64,000 bases of DNA. Origin: G020348385 sp964538085. Lineage in GTDB: Bacteria > Acidobacteriota > Aminicenantia > Aminicenantales > Aminicenantaceae. Positions within the stretch are counted from its first letter, which is position 1. Each line of letters begins with the position of its first letter. A program made the translations under genes and the position numbers. Location of the stretch: NCBI GenBank assembly GCA_964538085.1, contig CAZIDF010000002.1, positions 186,001-250,000 on the forward strand, written 5' to 3'. Below are positions 8,931 to 17,695 of the stretch, piece by piece. The notes beneath the pieces are model-generated. The model did not search any database and was not told the origin of the DNA. It saw only the letters and a program-made list of their open reading frames with translations.

Positions 8931-10574
8931 ATGAAGTATCGACACATGATTATTTTAACAGTGACGGTATTAGCTTTTTTTGTGAACCCACAATGGGCAC
9001 AGAACGATTGCTCCAGTTTTTTGGTCACAAAAGGAGCATCCCAAGATGGTTCTGTGATGATCACTTACACCTGTGACGGAGAATTTCTGCCTCATCTGAC
9101 ATACACTCCCGCTCAAGATCATAAGCCGGACGAATACATTGAGATCACAGGACGGGATGGCAAACTCAAAGGCAAAATCAAACAGGCCCCTCACACATAT
9201 GCTGTTGTCGGATTGATGAACGAATATCAGCTGGCCATCGGAGAAACCACGTTCGGAGGACGGAATGAATTGTTGAACCCAGAGGGATTATTGCATTACT
9301 TCACCCTGATGAATCTTGCTTTACAGCGTGCAAAAACGGCGAGGGAAGCGATCAAAGTCATGGCCTCTCTGGTAGAAGAATACGGATATGCCAGCAGCGG
9401 CGAATCCTTCTCGATTGCGGACACACAAGAAGCATGGATCATGGAGATGATCGGCCCAGGTCCTGGTGGGAAAGGGGCCAACTGGGTGGCGTTGCGGGTT
9501 CCCGATGGCTACATATGTGCGCATGCCAACATGTCCCGTATCGGGGAATTTCCGTTGGATGATCCTGAAAACTGTTTGTATTCAGAACATGTGATCTCTT
9601 TTGCCGAACAAAGGGGATATTACGACAAAAAATCCGGCCAACCATTCCGTTTTCGTTATGCCTATGATCCGCCAAAGCCCTCATCTCTCCGCGCATGTGC
9701 CGCACGCGTTTGGAGCATGTTCCGACGGAGTGCCCCATCGCAAAATTTATCCCCTGATTTTCAACGCGGTGTAAAAGACACAAAGCCTTATCCCCTCTGG
9801 ATCAAACCTGATAAAAAGCTTTCTTTGCATGATGTGATGGATATTATGCGCGACCACTATGAAGGAACTCCCTTCGATATGACTGTCGGCATAGATGCCG
9901 GGCCCTTTGGAACCCCTCTCCGCTGTCGAGGGCTTACTTGGGAAATCGATGGAACCGAATACAGTTGGGAACGTCCGATTTCCACCCAACAAACAGCCTT
10001 TTCATTTGTTTCACAATCTCGGGAGTGGCTGCCCGATTCCATCGGGGGGGTGTATTGGTATGGCTGGGATGACACATACACGACTTGTTATGTTCCCCTC
10101 TACTGTTGTATCAACGAAATTCCCAAATCGTTTGCGAACGGTGACCTGCAAAAATTTTCATGGGATTCGGCTTGGTGGGTGTTCAACTTTGTGGCCAATT
10201 TTGCCAATTTGAAATATTCTTACATGGTCAAAGATATTCAAAAGGTTCAATCCGCTCTGGAAAAACAATTTATCTCCCTCCAGCCTATGATAGAAAAAAC
10301 TGCGCTTGAATTGCATGAAAAAGATCCCGGTCTTTTGGTTCAGTATCTGACCAATTATTCTGTCGCCCAAGGAGATATGGTTGTGAAACGATGGATCGAG
10401 CTGGGTGAATTTCTCATTACTAAATACAATGATGGGTATGTCAAAGACGAGAGAGGACGTCCTCGTGGCATGGGTTATCCTTCGGAATGGTTAAAAAAAG
10501 TGCTGGAATTAAAACCGGAACAGTTTAAGTTGCCGAAATGGGGAGATGAAGGCAAGGATGGCAGACTGCACTGA
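8931..10574 (+). CDS. Secreted C69 family dipeptidase
   Basis: 547 residues from the ATG at 8931, chosen over an upstream in-frame start because AAAGGAGG sits at 8915-8922 and a signal peptide follows directly (ending around NPQWAQ). C69 dipeptidases are Ntn-hydrolases with an N-terminal Cys nucleophile, and the candidate here is in NDCSSFLVTKGAS just after the leader. Further family motifs are TYAVVGLMNEYQLAIGETTFGG, GESFSIADTQEAWIMEMIG and LHDVMDIMRDHYEGT. The predicted role is hydrolysis of dipeptides outside the cytoplasm. It ends 2 bases before a convergent gene. Confidence 0.92.
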   Translation: MKYRHMIILTVTVLAFFVNPQWAQNDCSSFLVTKGASQDGSVMITYTCDGEFLPHLTYTPAQDHKPDEYIEITGRDGKLKGKIKQAPHTYAVVGLMNEYQLAIGETTFGGRNELLNPEGLLHYFTLMNLALQRAKTAREAIKVMASLVEEYGYASSGESFSIADTQEAWIMEMIGPGPGGKGANWVALRVPDGYICAHANMSRIGEFPLDDPENCLYSEHVISFAEQRGYYDKKSGQPFRFRYAYDPPKPSSLRACAARVWSMFRRSAPSQNLSPDFQRGVKDTKPYPLWIKPDKKLSLHDVMDIMRDHYEGTPFDMTVGIDAGPFGTPLRCRGLTWEIDGTEYSWERPISTQQTAFSFVSQSREWLPDSIGGVYWYGWDDTYTTCYVPLYCCINEIPKSFANGDLQKFSWDSAWWVFNFVANFANLKYSYMVKDIQKVQSALEKQFISLQPMIEKTALELHEKDPGLLVQYLTNYSVAQGDMVVKRWIELGEFLITKYNDGYVKDERGRPRGMGYPSEWLKKVLELKPEQFKLPKWGDEGKDGRLH

Positions 10575-10576
10575 GT

Positions 10577-11593
10577 CTAAGGTACGAGCACGACCTTGCC
10601 TATATTTCGATGTTCTTCGATATACGTATGAGCCTCAGCGACTTCTTCAAGTGGAAAAACACGGTCCACGTGCGGATTGATCCAGCCATCCTCGACACCT
10701 TTCATGATCGTTATCATCCAGGGACGTAATTTTTCTTCGATCCCCCACATATGGCCGATATTCACGCCGAATATTCCTTTATTGGCATTCATCAATCTTA
10801 CGGGATGAAACCGGGGCATTTGCAGCACTGTTCTCACCAGATTGAACTTAGCGCTAAATCGTGTCTGAGTTGCCGTCGATAATCCAAAAAGTCCCAATCG
10901 TCCAGTTCGTGCAAGGGCTCGATAGCTTTTCCAAGTATTCTTTCCCCCGATCGGGTCGATTATCAAATCAAACCCTCGGTTCTCAGTAATTTTGGGAACA
11001 TCTTCGAGCCAATCATGTGTGCGATAATCCATCACATCGATAAAACCTCTTTCCATCAAAAAGGAATGTTTATGAGCACTTGTCGTGCCATAGGTGAATG
11101 CTCCGATATGTTTGGCAAGATCCAGCGCAGCAATTCCCACACCACTCCCCGCATTATGGATCAACAGCCTTTCCTCTTTTTTTAAGGCCCCCATAACAAC
11201 CAGTAATTGATACGCGGTCAAATAATTGACAGGTATGGCTGTTCCCTGTTCATAACTCAACGATCCCGGTTTTTTAAATACATAGGAAGATGGAGTAATG
11301 ACTTTTTCGGAATACCCACCGAATCGCATGACTGCGATAACCGGATCGCCCACCGAGAATGAATCCACTCCGTCTCCGACCGATTCGATCAATCCAGAGA
11401 CCTCGTATCCCACCACACAGGGCTTTTTCGGAGCATCCGGATATATCCCCTTGCGAGCCATAATATCCGCAAAATTGATCCCCGCCGCTTTAACTTTGAT
11501 CCTTACTTCCCCTTCGCCTGGTTGAGGCTCTTCAACCTCATGGATCTTCAAAACCTCAACGCCTCCGGCCTTTGTCATCACGATTTGCCGCAT
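10577..11593 (-). CDS. MDR family NADPH-dependent quinone/enone oxidoreductase (VAT-1-like)
   Basis: 338 residues, cytoplasmic medium-chain dehydrogenase/reductase without the structural zinc-cysteine lobe, hence the quinone-oxidoreductase/VAT-1 branch. Motifs are AAGINFADIMARKGIYPDAP, GYEVSGLIESVG and the nucleotide-binding LLIHNAGSGVGIAALDLAK. The C-terminal substrate-domain signature is FPLEEVAEAHTYIEEHRNIGKVVL. The likely reaction is NADPH-dependent reduction of quinones or alpha,beta-unsaturated carbonyls. It is a single gene with its own predicted promoter. Confidence 0.9.
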   Translation of the reverse strand: MRQIVMTKAGGVEVLKIHEVEEPQPGEGEVRIKVKAAGINFADIMARKGIYPDAPKKPCVVGYEVSGLIESVGDGVDSFSVGDPVIAVMRFGGYSEKVITPSSYVFKKPGSLSYEQGTAIPVNYLTAYQLLVVMGALKKEERLLIHNAGSGVGIAALDLAKHIGAFTYGTTSAHKHSFLMERGFIDVMDYRTHDWLEDVPKITENRGFDLIIDPIGGKNTWKSYRALARTGRLGLFGLSTATQTRFSAKFNLVRTVLQMPRFHPVRLMNANKGIFGVNIGHMWGIEEKLRPWMITIMKGVEDGWINPHVDRVFPLEEVAEAHTYIEEHRNIGKVVLVP

Positions 11594-11630
11594 GCTTTAT
11601 TCCTCACAATCCCGCTAATAGCGTGTCGGG

Positions 11631-11660
11631 AGCATAACACAGGAAAATCAATATCGTCAA
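11631..11660 (-). promoter_or_regulatory. Predicted extended -10 promoter for the MDR oxidoreductase
   Basis: Read on the minus strand: TTGACG, 18-base spacer ending TGT, TATGCT. The -10 is about 38 bases upstream of the ATG. It has the same TTGACn-N18-TGn layout as four other promoters in the window. Confidence 0.5.
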
Positions 11661-11737
11661 TTCTGGAACCATTGGAAGCATCCCCAAAAGTCACAGTTAT
11701 TACGGAAATAAGGATGCTAACGACAACATTGTCCGGA

Positions 11738-11766
11738 TTGAATTACGGTTGAGCAACAGATATAAT
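11738..11766 (+). promoter_or_regulatory. Predicted sigma70-type promoter upstream of the 11817 gene
   Basis: TTGAAT, 17-base spacer, perfect TATAAT at 11761-11766. It sits about 50 bases before the GTG start. Confidence 0.6.
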
Positions 11767-11816
11767 GACGAGGAATAGAATCTTGTAAGATTCGATGAGA
11801 AAAAGGGAGAACTGGA

Positions 11817-12869
11817 GTGAAGCCTAAACATATTTCCCGCATTATTTTGTTATTTGTGTTTGTCTTTTTCATTGCAAATCCAGCACCGTGCCAGGAAACT
11901 CTTAAAGTAGGCGGAGTTAGCTGTTCGCCTGGAGAGTTGAAATCGGGATTCATCAATGTTCCCTCCGGTTCGGATGGGCCAGAAATCCAGATACCGATAA
12001 CCGTCGTAAATGGAAAAAAGAAAGGTCCGACCCTGGCATTGACGGCCGGTATTCATGGCTATGAGTATCCTCCTATACTGGCTCTCCTGAGGCTCAAAAA
12101 ACAGCTCGATCCTTCACTATTAGCAGGGGCAGTTATTATGGTACACGTCGTGAATATCCCCTCGTTCCTGAAACGGACGATCTACTACAATCCTTATGAT
12201 TGGAAAAACCAGAACCGTGCCTTTCCTGGAATCATCGATGGAACCATGACCGAAAGGATCGCTTTTCAGATCACGAACCAAGTGCTCAAACAGTGTGATT
12301 ATCATCTCGATTTACACTGTGGAGATGGCAATGAGGATTTGATGACATACCTGTATTACACAGAAACAGGGAATTCCGAATTGGACAAAAAAACCATGGA
12401 ATTGGCCATAAATTTCGGATTCAAAACCATCATCCATGTGACGGCCGATCCGGGAGAGCAAAAAGCCTCCATGTGTGCAAATGCATCTTTATTTATGGAG
12501 AAACCTTCGATTACAGTGGAGTGCGGGAGGCTTGGCCGCAGTGATGAAAAGGATATCGCAGCCCTCCTCCATGGCTGCTCAAATATTCTGAAATTTCTTA
12601 GAATGATCGATGGCGAGCCCGAGCTGTTGTTCGATCCGATCTGGGTAAGAAAAACCACCTATATCAGGTCGGAACACGAAGGCTTGTTCTATCCATTGAG
12701 TCATGGAGGAGCTCATGTCCAGAAAGGGGAACTTCTCGGATACCTGACGGATTTTTTCGGCAACATCATCCAGGAAGCCGTAGCGCCTCACGATGGTATC
12801 GTCATGTACATCATCGCGACACCGCCGATGAGCATAGGGGAGCCGATGGTTAAAATCGGAGGATTTTGA
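11817..12869 (+). CDS. Secreted succinylglutamate desuccinylase/aspartoacylase-family metalloamidase
   Basis: 350 residues with a GTG start. The leader is hydrophobic and ends around IANPAPCQE. It is an M14-like zinc amidohydrolase of the AstE/AspA type: first ligands in TAGIHGYEYPP (His and Glu), NQNRAFPG for substrate binding, the third ligand in YHLDLHCGDG, and a catalytic Glu probably in SITVECGRLG. The C-terminal domain is beta-rich (YPLSHGGAHVQKGELLGYLTD). Known family members deacylate N-acyl amino acids, and AspA-like exported forms probably act on peptides or N-acyl compounds. It is followed 38 bases later by the YbjQ gene. Confidence 0.88.
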   Translation: MKPKHISRIILLFVFVFFIANPAPCQETLKVGGVSCSPGELKSGFINVPSGSDGPEIQIPITVVNGKKKGPTLALTAGIHGYEYPPILALLRLKKQLDPSLLAGAVIMVHVVNIPSFLKRTIYYNPYDWKNQNRAFPGIIDGTMTERIAFQITNQVLKQCDYHLDLHCGDGNEDLMTYLYYTETGNSELDKKTMELAINFGFKTIIHVTADPGEQKASMCANASLFMEKPSITVECGRLGRSDEKDIAALLHGCSNILKFLRMIDGEPELLFDPIWVRKTTYIRSEHEGLFYPLSHGGAHVQKGELLGYLTDFFGNIIQEAVAPHDGIVMYIIATPPMSIGEPMVKIGGF

Positions 12870-12907
12870 TTTTTTTTTAACATCGATGCATAAAGGAGCA
12901 TACTTCC

Positions 12908-13366
12908 ATGAAATGCGAAAAATGTGAGAAAGATTTTCCTTCAGAACATTATTTTGCTACCAAAACGGTTTGTAGGGAATGCTTTGCAAAAATGACACCG
13001 GAGGAGAAAACCAAAGCAAGGCAGCCGAAAGCCATCTACGCCATGACCACCACAGCTTTCACTGTCGATGGCTATAAAATCGTTAAGTCTTTTGGGGTCG
13101 TCCGAGGCGTCTTGGTTCGCTCTCGATCTTTTTTTGGGACGATTGGTGCTTCTCTACAGACACTGGTCGGCGGGAATATCACGCTTTTTACAGAGCTGTG
13201 TGAACAAACACGAGCTGACGCTTTTGAGATGATGGCCACCCATGCCGAGGAGATAGGTGCCAATGCCGTTATCGGAGTTAGATATGATACGACAGAAATC
13301 ATGCAAGGCGTAACAGAAGTCCTTTGTTATGGAACGGCTGTTTTAGTGAAAACTGTCTCATCATGA
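12908..13366 (+). CDS. YbjQ/UPF0145 family protein with N-terminal zinc ribbon
   Basis: 152 residues preceded by AAAGGAG. Residues 1-30 contain two CxxC pairs (CEKCEKDF and CREC), a small zinc ribbon. The remainder is the YbjQ/DUF74 domain, with YKIVKSFGVVRGVLVRSRS, the ALxEARxxAxxxM-like helix EQTRADAFEMMATHAEEIGA and NAVIGVRYDTTEI. YbjQ proteins form pentamers and have been called heavy-metal-binding domains, but no firm function is known. The stop overlaps the next start (ATGA, 13363-13366), so it is co-translated with the peptidyl-prolyl isomerase. Confidence 0.88.
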   Translation: MKCEKCEKDFPSEHYFATKTVCRECFAKMTPEEKTKARQPKAIYAMTTTAFTVDGYKIVKSFGVVRGVLVRSRSFFGTIGASLQTLVGGNITLFTELCEQTRADAFEMMATHAEEIGANAVIGVRYDTTEIMQGVTEVLCYGTAVLVKTVSS

Positions 13367-14439
13367 AAAAATTGCGGATACCACTTTTTTGTTTATTGTT
13401 GGCATTGATATTGGCAGGATTCTGTTGCTCGAACACAAAATATCCTGATGGAATTTATGCCGAACTCCATACCAACAAAGGGTTGATCCTGTTATCTCTT
13501 GAATTCGAAAAAACCCCGATGACTGTGGCAAACTTCGTGGGGCTTGCCGAAGGCACGATAAAAAACGATGCTTTGCCTGATGGAATTCCATTCTTCAATG
13601 GATCGAAATTCCACAGGGTCGTTCAGGGGCATGTAGTCCAGGCTGGAGTCCCGAATACAGAAGGAGAGGGGCAGCTGGGATACACTTTCCCGAACGAGAT
13701 CCATTCCGACCTTTCACACGGTCGTGCTGGTGTTTTAGGCATGGCCAACGGAGGGCCACACACGAACGCCAACCAATTTTATATTACGCTGGGAGATCGC
13801 TCCTATCTTGATGGGGATTACACCATTTTTGGAGAGGTTGTCGAAGGAATGGATGTTGTCAAATCGATCATCCAGGGTGATGTTATCGAAAACATTAAAA
13901 TCATTCGAATTGGCAAAAAGGCCAATGGATTCCACTCCGATACCGAAACATTTCAAAACCTCAAGATTCAGGTCCAAAAAAGGGTGGAACAGCTAGAAAT
14001 GGAGAAAAAAGAACAGGAAGCGTCAACCATTCAAAGTAAATGGCCGGATGCCATCGAAACGGATTCAGGCTTGAAGTATGTCATGGTCCAGGAAGGAAAA
14101 GGCTTGGTGCCTGAGGTCGGTTCCAAAGTCCTTGTTCGCTACTCTGGAGAGGTTCTGAACGGAAAAAAGTTTTTCAGCACATCAAATGGTTTGCCGGATG
14201 AGAATCCTCCAGCCGAAGAATTTGTCATGGAAATGGGAAAAAGCCAGGTTACTCCAGGATTCGATCAGGCCATCGAAATAATGCGGGTGGGGGAGAAGAG
14301 GATCATCATTCTCCCATCTCTATTGGCGTACGGAACTAGCGGGTTTTATGCCAAGGAAATACAGGGCGAAAAGCGTTTTGTCATCTCGCCCAATTCAACC
14401 TTGGTCTACGAAGTGGAGCTTCTTAAAATAATTTCCTGA
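13363..14439 (+). CDS. Exported peptidyl-prolyl isomerase: cyclophilin-FKBP fusion
   Basis: 358 residues from the ATG at 13363, which overlaps the YbjQ stop. The hydrophobic leader ends in AGFCCSN, probably a lipoprotein or secretion signal with a non-ideal lipobox. Domain 1 (about 30-185) is cyclophilin: KFHRVVQGHVVQAGVP, GVLGMANGGPHTNANQFYIT and YTIFGEVVEGMDVV. A charged linker follows. Domain 2 (about 235-358) is FKBP-type: LVRYSGEVLNGKKFFST, FDQAIEIMRVGEKRIIILP and a C-terminal LVYEVELLKI. It should catalyse prolyl cis-trans isomerisation during periplasmic folding. The two domains in one polypeptide give a two-specificity foldase. It abuts a convergent gene with no gap. Confidence 0.9.
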   Translation: MKKLRIPLFCLLLALILAGFCCSNTKYPDGIYAELHTNKGLILLSLEFEKTPMTVANFVGLAEGTIKNDALPDGIPFFNGSKFHRVVQGHVVQAGVPNTEGEGQLGYTFPNEIHSDLSHGRAGVLGMANGGPHTNANQFYITLGDRSYLDGDYTIFGEVVEGMDVVKSIIQGDVIENIKIIRIGKKANGFHSDTETFQNLKIQVQKRVEQLEMEKKEQEASTIQSKWPDAIETDSGLKYVMVQEGKGLVPEVGSKVLVRYSGEVLNGKKFFSTSNGLPDENPPAEEFVMEMGKSQVTPGFDQAIEIMRVGEKRIIILPSLLAYGTSGFYAKEIQGEKRFVISPNSTLVYEVELLKIIS

Positions 14440-16368
14440 TCACTTGCCGATCACGATATCTTTGGACAAAACACCGCCTCGTGTCGATGAGTACCGGACA
14501 GTACACTTGGTGTTTTCGATGTCATTCAGCCGGAGTTTGAATGTCACTTTGATCTTTTCGTTTCCCGGAATTCGGCCTATTTCTACATAGGGCTGATTTT
14601 TTTCCGGCGCGATAATCTCCACTTTTGGTTTTTCGGTTTGTTCTGGCTGTTGGCTCCTCGGGGGGCCTCCGTACATTTCTCTGAATTGCCCTCTTCCTTC
14701 CGCGCGTCTCGGGAGCATGCCCGCAGGAAAATCCAACTCTATCCTATCCGGCTGTACCATTTTCACCAGTTGCGCCTGTTTGAGCGCTGTCGGAAGGAAG
14801 CCCTTGTTTTCCAGTTCGACATCCACGGTGAATTCTCCATCCTTTTCACTGATAACAGGATCCTGCATCACCACCAAAGGCAAACTGCCCGCTAGCATCA
14901 AATTGAACCGAGCTTCTTTTTCTGCCCACTCTTCTAGCAATTCCGGCGGGGGATTCTGGCGGTAAAATTTGCCATCCCACCCTCCCACTTCGACTTCTCC
15001 GTACACGGGATGGATAGCTTTTGTCCATTCCTGAAAACGGCTCACCAGCAGCTCTTTATCGTTATACTGCAGGCGATCCCATTCATCCGTTTCTCCATTG
15101 CCGTCATAGTCATCGATTCGCCCGCCATTCCACAACTCGTCCCCATACCAAATAGCTCCATAATACCAGTAGCCGAAATCCGGGCTGTGCCCGAACAAAG
15201 GCCTTCCTCGGCCGTAGTCTTCATAGACATCTCCCGCTCGCTCATATCCGGTGATCTCTTTTCCTTTTTCATCGAAATATTCATACAGAGCAAGATCTTC
15301 GGGATACATGCGCTCTTTGCTTGGGGAGGTCGATGGAGGCCTCAGATGCATCGGAACGGTCGTGTCCATTGTGTTCATCACAGAAATATTCGGATGCTCG
15401 AGTAAGAACAGAACCAGAGAACGTGTTTCCACTTCAGAGAGCGGATAAGCACCGGCACCCCGTTGCGTAAAACCACGACCCGTCGCTTCTTCCATAGGGC
15501 GCCAGTTTTCGGGATAATTCCTGTGGAGGTCGAGCCCTCCGACGCCATCTTCGTTGATTCTTCCATCCCCATCGTTGTCGATTCCTTCGGACATAACATT
15601 GTAGTTGCCCTCTCCCTTTTCGGCAAAAGTCATCAAACGGCCCTTTGGATCGCGGGGATCTATTTTGAAGCTCCCTTTTCCTTTTTCCACTTTGATGCGC
15701 ATCTGCCGGATCTGCCCATCCCCATCTAGATCTTCGGCAGGGTCTTCGTCCAGAAGCCCGTCTCCATCATTGTCATATGGACGAATCGTGCTGCGGAGCG
15801 TTTGAGCCGTTTCCAAGTACAGCAAGCTCCCATCCGGGTTATTCTTGGGCCGGAAATAAAACGCAAAATTATCCAAGAGGCGAGTGATCTCGGGATCGCT
15901 TCCATAGTGGGTCAGCATGTGATGCAACATCCAAAAGGCAGATTCTGCTGCTGTCACTTCGCCGCTGTGGCGGTTCCCATCGATAAACATCGCCGGTTTA
16001 TCCGTATCTTTACCCGTTTTTTTGTTGGTGACGGTGAGCTGGCAAATATCCCTTCCTCCAAAACTCTTGGCCACGACATATAGGTCGACAAGATCAGGAT
16101 ATTCATCCGCCCATTTTTTGAACCACCATACCATCTCAATGTAGGTATGGTAGTGCTTGAAATCCATCACCCCTTCTTGGATAGGCTCGGTCTCCACATA
16201 AAAGCTGCGAGGGAAAAAGCTCGGACCGTGGCGGTATCCTTCAACTGTCCAATATTTGGGATCTTTATCTTGCCGGGACCGATCCTGTCCTGCCGTTTGC
16301 CCCAAAAAAAGAACCAAAAAACCAGAGAGTATGGTAAAAAAAGCGACGGCATTTTTTGTTTTTCTCAT
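14440..16368 (-). CDS. Secreted M14 zinc carboxypeptidase with calcium-loop-like repeats
   Basis: 642 residues from the ATG at 16368, chosen because AAAGGAGA precedes it and a signal peptide follows (to about residue 27); a longer frame would run into the upstream gene. M14 metallopeptidase motifs: FIDGNRHSGEVTAAES (zinc ligands His134, Glu137), FRPKNNPDGS and GLDLHRNYPENW (His282). Between the ligands are acidic DxDxDG-type loops at residues 199-218 and 262-273, with another at DDYDGNGETDEWD, reminiscent of EF-hand/dockerin calcium loops. A C-terminal beta domain follows. It lies 17 bases downstream of the phosphofructokinase gene on the same strand, so probably the same transcript. Confidence 0.88.
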   Translation of the reverse strand: MRKTKNAVAFFTILSGFLVLFLGQTAGQDRSRQDKDPKYWTVEGYRHGPSFFPRSFYVETEPIQEGVMDFKHYHTYIEMVWWFKKWADEYPDLVDLYVVAKSFGGRDICQLTVTNKKTGKDTDKPAMFIDGNRHSGEVTAAESAFWMLHHMLTHYGSDPEITRLLDNFAFYFRPKNNPDGSLLYLETAQTLRSTIRPYDNDGDGLLDEDPAEDLDGDGQIRQMRIKVEKGKGSFKIDPRDPKGRLMTFAEKGEGNYNVMSEGIDNDGDGRINEDGVGGLDLHRNYPENWRPMEEATGRGFTQRGAGAYPLSEVETRSLVLFLLEHPNISVMNTMDTTVPMHLRPPSTSPSKERMYPEDLALYEYFDEKGKEITGYERAGDVYEDYGRGRPLFGHSPDFGYWYYGAIWYGDELWNGGRIDDYDGNGETDEWDRLQYNDKELLVSRFQEWTKAIHPVYGEVEVGGWDGKFYRQNPPPELLEEWAEKEARFNLMLAGSLPLVVMQDPVISEKDGEFTVDVELENKGFLPTALKQAQLVKMVQPDRIELDFPAGMLPRRAEGRGQFREMYGGPPRSQQPEQTEKPKVEIIAPEKNQPYVEIGRIPGNEKIKVTFKLRLNDIENTKCTVRYSSTRGGVLSKDIVIGK

Positions 16369-16385
16369 GCTTGTCTCCTTTTCTA

Positions 16386-17591
16386 TCAGTAATCGCTTGT
16401 CATGATAAATAGTGGCTTGAGATTGAAACTTTTGTAATAGGGCCTCAATCTCTCTGTATTGTAGTACTTGACCACATCCACTACTTTTTTTATGCTGGTG
16501 ACCGCTTCGATAGGCACATTGTCGTATTTTCCATTCCTCAAGCTTACCAAACGCCCTGACGATCCTTCCAGAACAAGATCCAATGCGAGATTTCCGAATG
16601 CCATGGGAACGATGGAATCGATGGCATCCGGGTCCCCACAACGCACGAGATAGCTCAATCTCTGGTTGATCATGTTGATTTGACGGCCGTTATTGAATTT
16701 TGGAGATAGCCTTTTCAGTTGATTGGATATCAAGTCTCCGATGCCGCCAAGCTTTTTGTGGCCGAACATGTCCAGCTCGTCTCCTTCGAAAACCATATCG
16801 CCCCCTTCGAATGTCGCTCCTTCCGAAACGAGCACGACCGAATACCGGCTGGGGTTCGTCTCCCTGTCTTCGGTCAACAACTCACATAAATGCTCAATGT
16901 TGAATTTAAACTCAGGAATGACACAACGGTTCGCTGCTCCTGCCATTGTCGGGAGAAGGGCGGTAAAACCCGCATAACGGCCAAAAACCTCTATGACGAG
17001 AATCCGTTCATGCGATCCAGCCGTTGTCCGTAGGGCATGAGTCAGGGAAATAGTCCGGGTCACACAGGTGCTGAATCCGATACAATAGTCTGTCCCAGGG
17101 ACGTCATTGTCCATGGTTTTGGGGATGCCGATGACTTTGATCCCTTTTTTGTGAAGGTGAACTCCATAGCTCAAGGTATCATCCCCGCCGATGGGAATCA
17201 GATAATCGATGCCGAGGGCTTCCACATTTTTGAGCACTTCTGGTGTCAGATCATTTATTTTTTCCTTGTAAATGTCCCTGAGGTGTTCAGGGACATTGAC
17301 ATCGGGAACATGGCTGGGTCGGGTGCGTGAGGAATGAAGAAATGTTCCGCCCGTCCGTCCGACTTTGTTGACGTGTTCTTCGGTCAACACCTGACAGTTG
17401 ACCATATCCGGACAGGCAATTTCTCTGTTCATCTCGATCAGACCGGCCCATCCTCTTCGAATACCTATCACTTCGAATCCTTCCCTGATTGCCCGGATCG
17501 TAACAGCCCGTATAGCCGGATTTAAGCCGGGAACATCTCCGCCTCCTGTGAGGATTCCGATCCTGCCTTTGAATTTTTTCACGTTAGCCAT
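16386..17591 (-). CDS. pfp: 6-phosphofructokinase, probably PPi-dependent
   Basis: 401 residues from the ATG at 17591. AGGAGAT precedes this start, and the predicted promoter would place transcription start inside the longer alternative frame (17615). It catalyses phosphorylation of fructose 6-phosphate in glycolysis. Motifs: GILTGGGDVPGLNPAIRA, PIGGDDT (residues 134-139), PKTMDND (157-163) and EVFGRYAGF. Known from the family: ATP enzymes carry Gly at the second position of GGDG, whereas Asp there plus Lys in PKTxDND marks pyrophosphate-dependent enzymes. Here Asp138 and Lys158 are both present, so PPi as phosphoryl donor is the better prediction, and the reaction would then be reversible. 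Donor specificity is inferred, not proven. Confidence 0.9.
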   Translation of the reverse strand: MANVKKFKGRIGILTGGGDVPGLNPAIRAVTIRAIREGFEVIGIRRGWAGLIEMNREIACPDMVNCQVLTEEHVNKVGRTGGTFLHSSRTRPSHVPDVNVPEHLRDIYKEKINDLTPEVLKNVEALGIDYLIPIGGDDTLSYGVHLHKKGIKVIGIPKTMDNDVPGTDYCIGFSTCVTRTISLTHALRTTAGSHERILVIEVFGRYAGFTALLPTMAGAANRCVIPEFKFNIEHLCELLTEDRETNPSRYSVVLVSEGATFEGGDMVFEGDELDMFGHKKLGGIGDLISNQLKRLSPKFNNGRQINMINQRLSYLVRCGDPDAIDSIVPMAFGNLALDLVLEGSSGRLVSLRNGKYDNVPIEAVTSIKKVVDVVKYYNTERLRPYYKSFNLKPLFIMTSDY

Positions 17592-17611
17592 GGCTATCTC
17601 CTGAATCAAAT

Positions 17612-17640
17612 ACATTACGCCCAGTGAGCGGGAATGTCAA
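17612..17640 (-). promoter_or_regulatory. Predicted sigma70-type promoter for the phosphofructokinase-M14 operon
   Basis: Read on the minus strand: TTGACA, 17-base spacer, TAATGT. The -10 is about 21 bases upstream of the ATG at 17591. Confidence 0.55.
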
Positions 17641-17695
17641 TTCAGGTTCCCTTTGAGAAGCAAGCGGTATAAAATAATCATAGGTCGATATTGCG

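Noticed and set aside
16369..16641. Upstream extension of the M14 carboxypeptidase
   Set aside because: The open frame runs into the phosphofructokinase gene; the ATG at 16368 has a good ribosome site and a signal peptide right after it.
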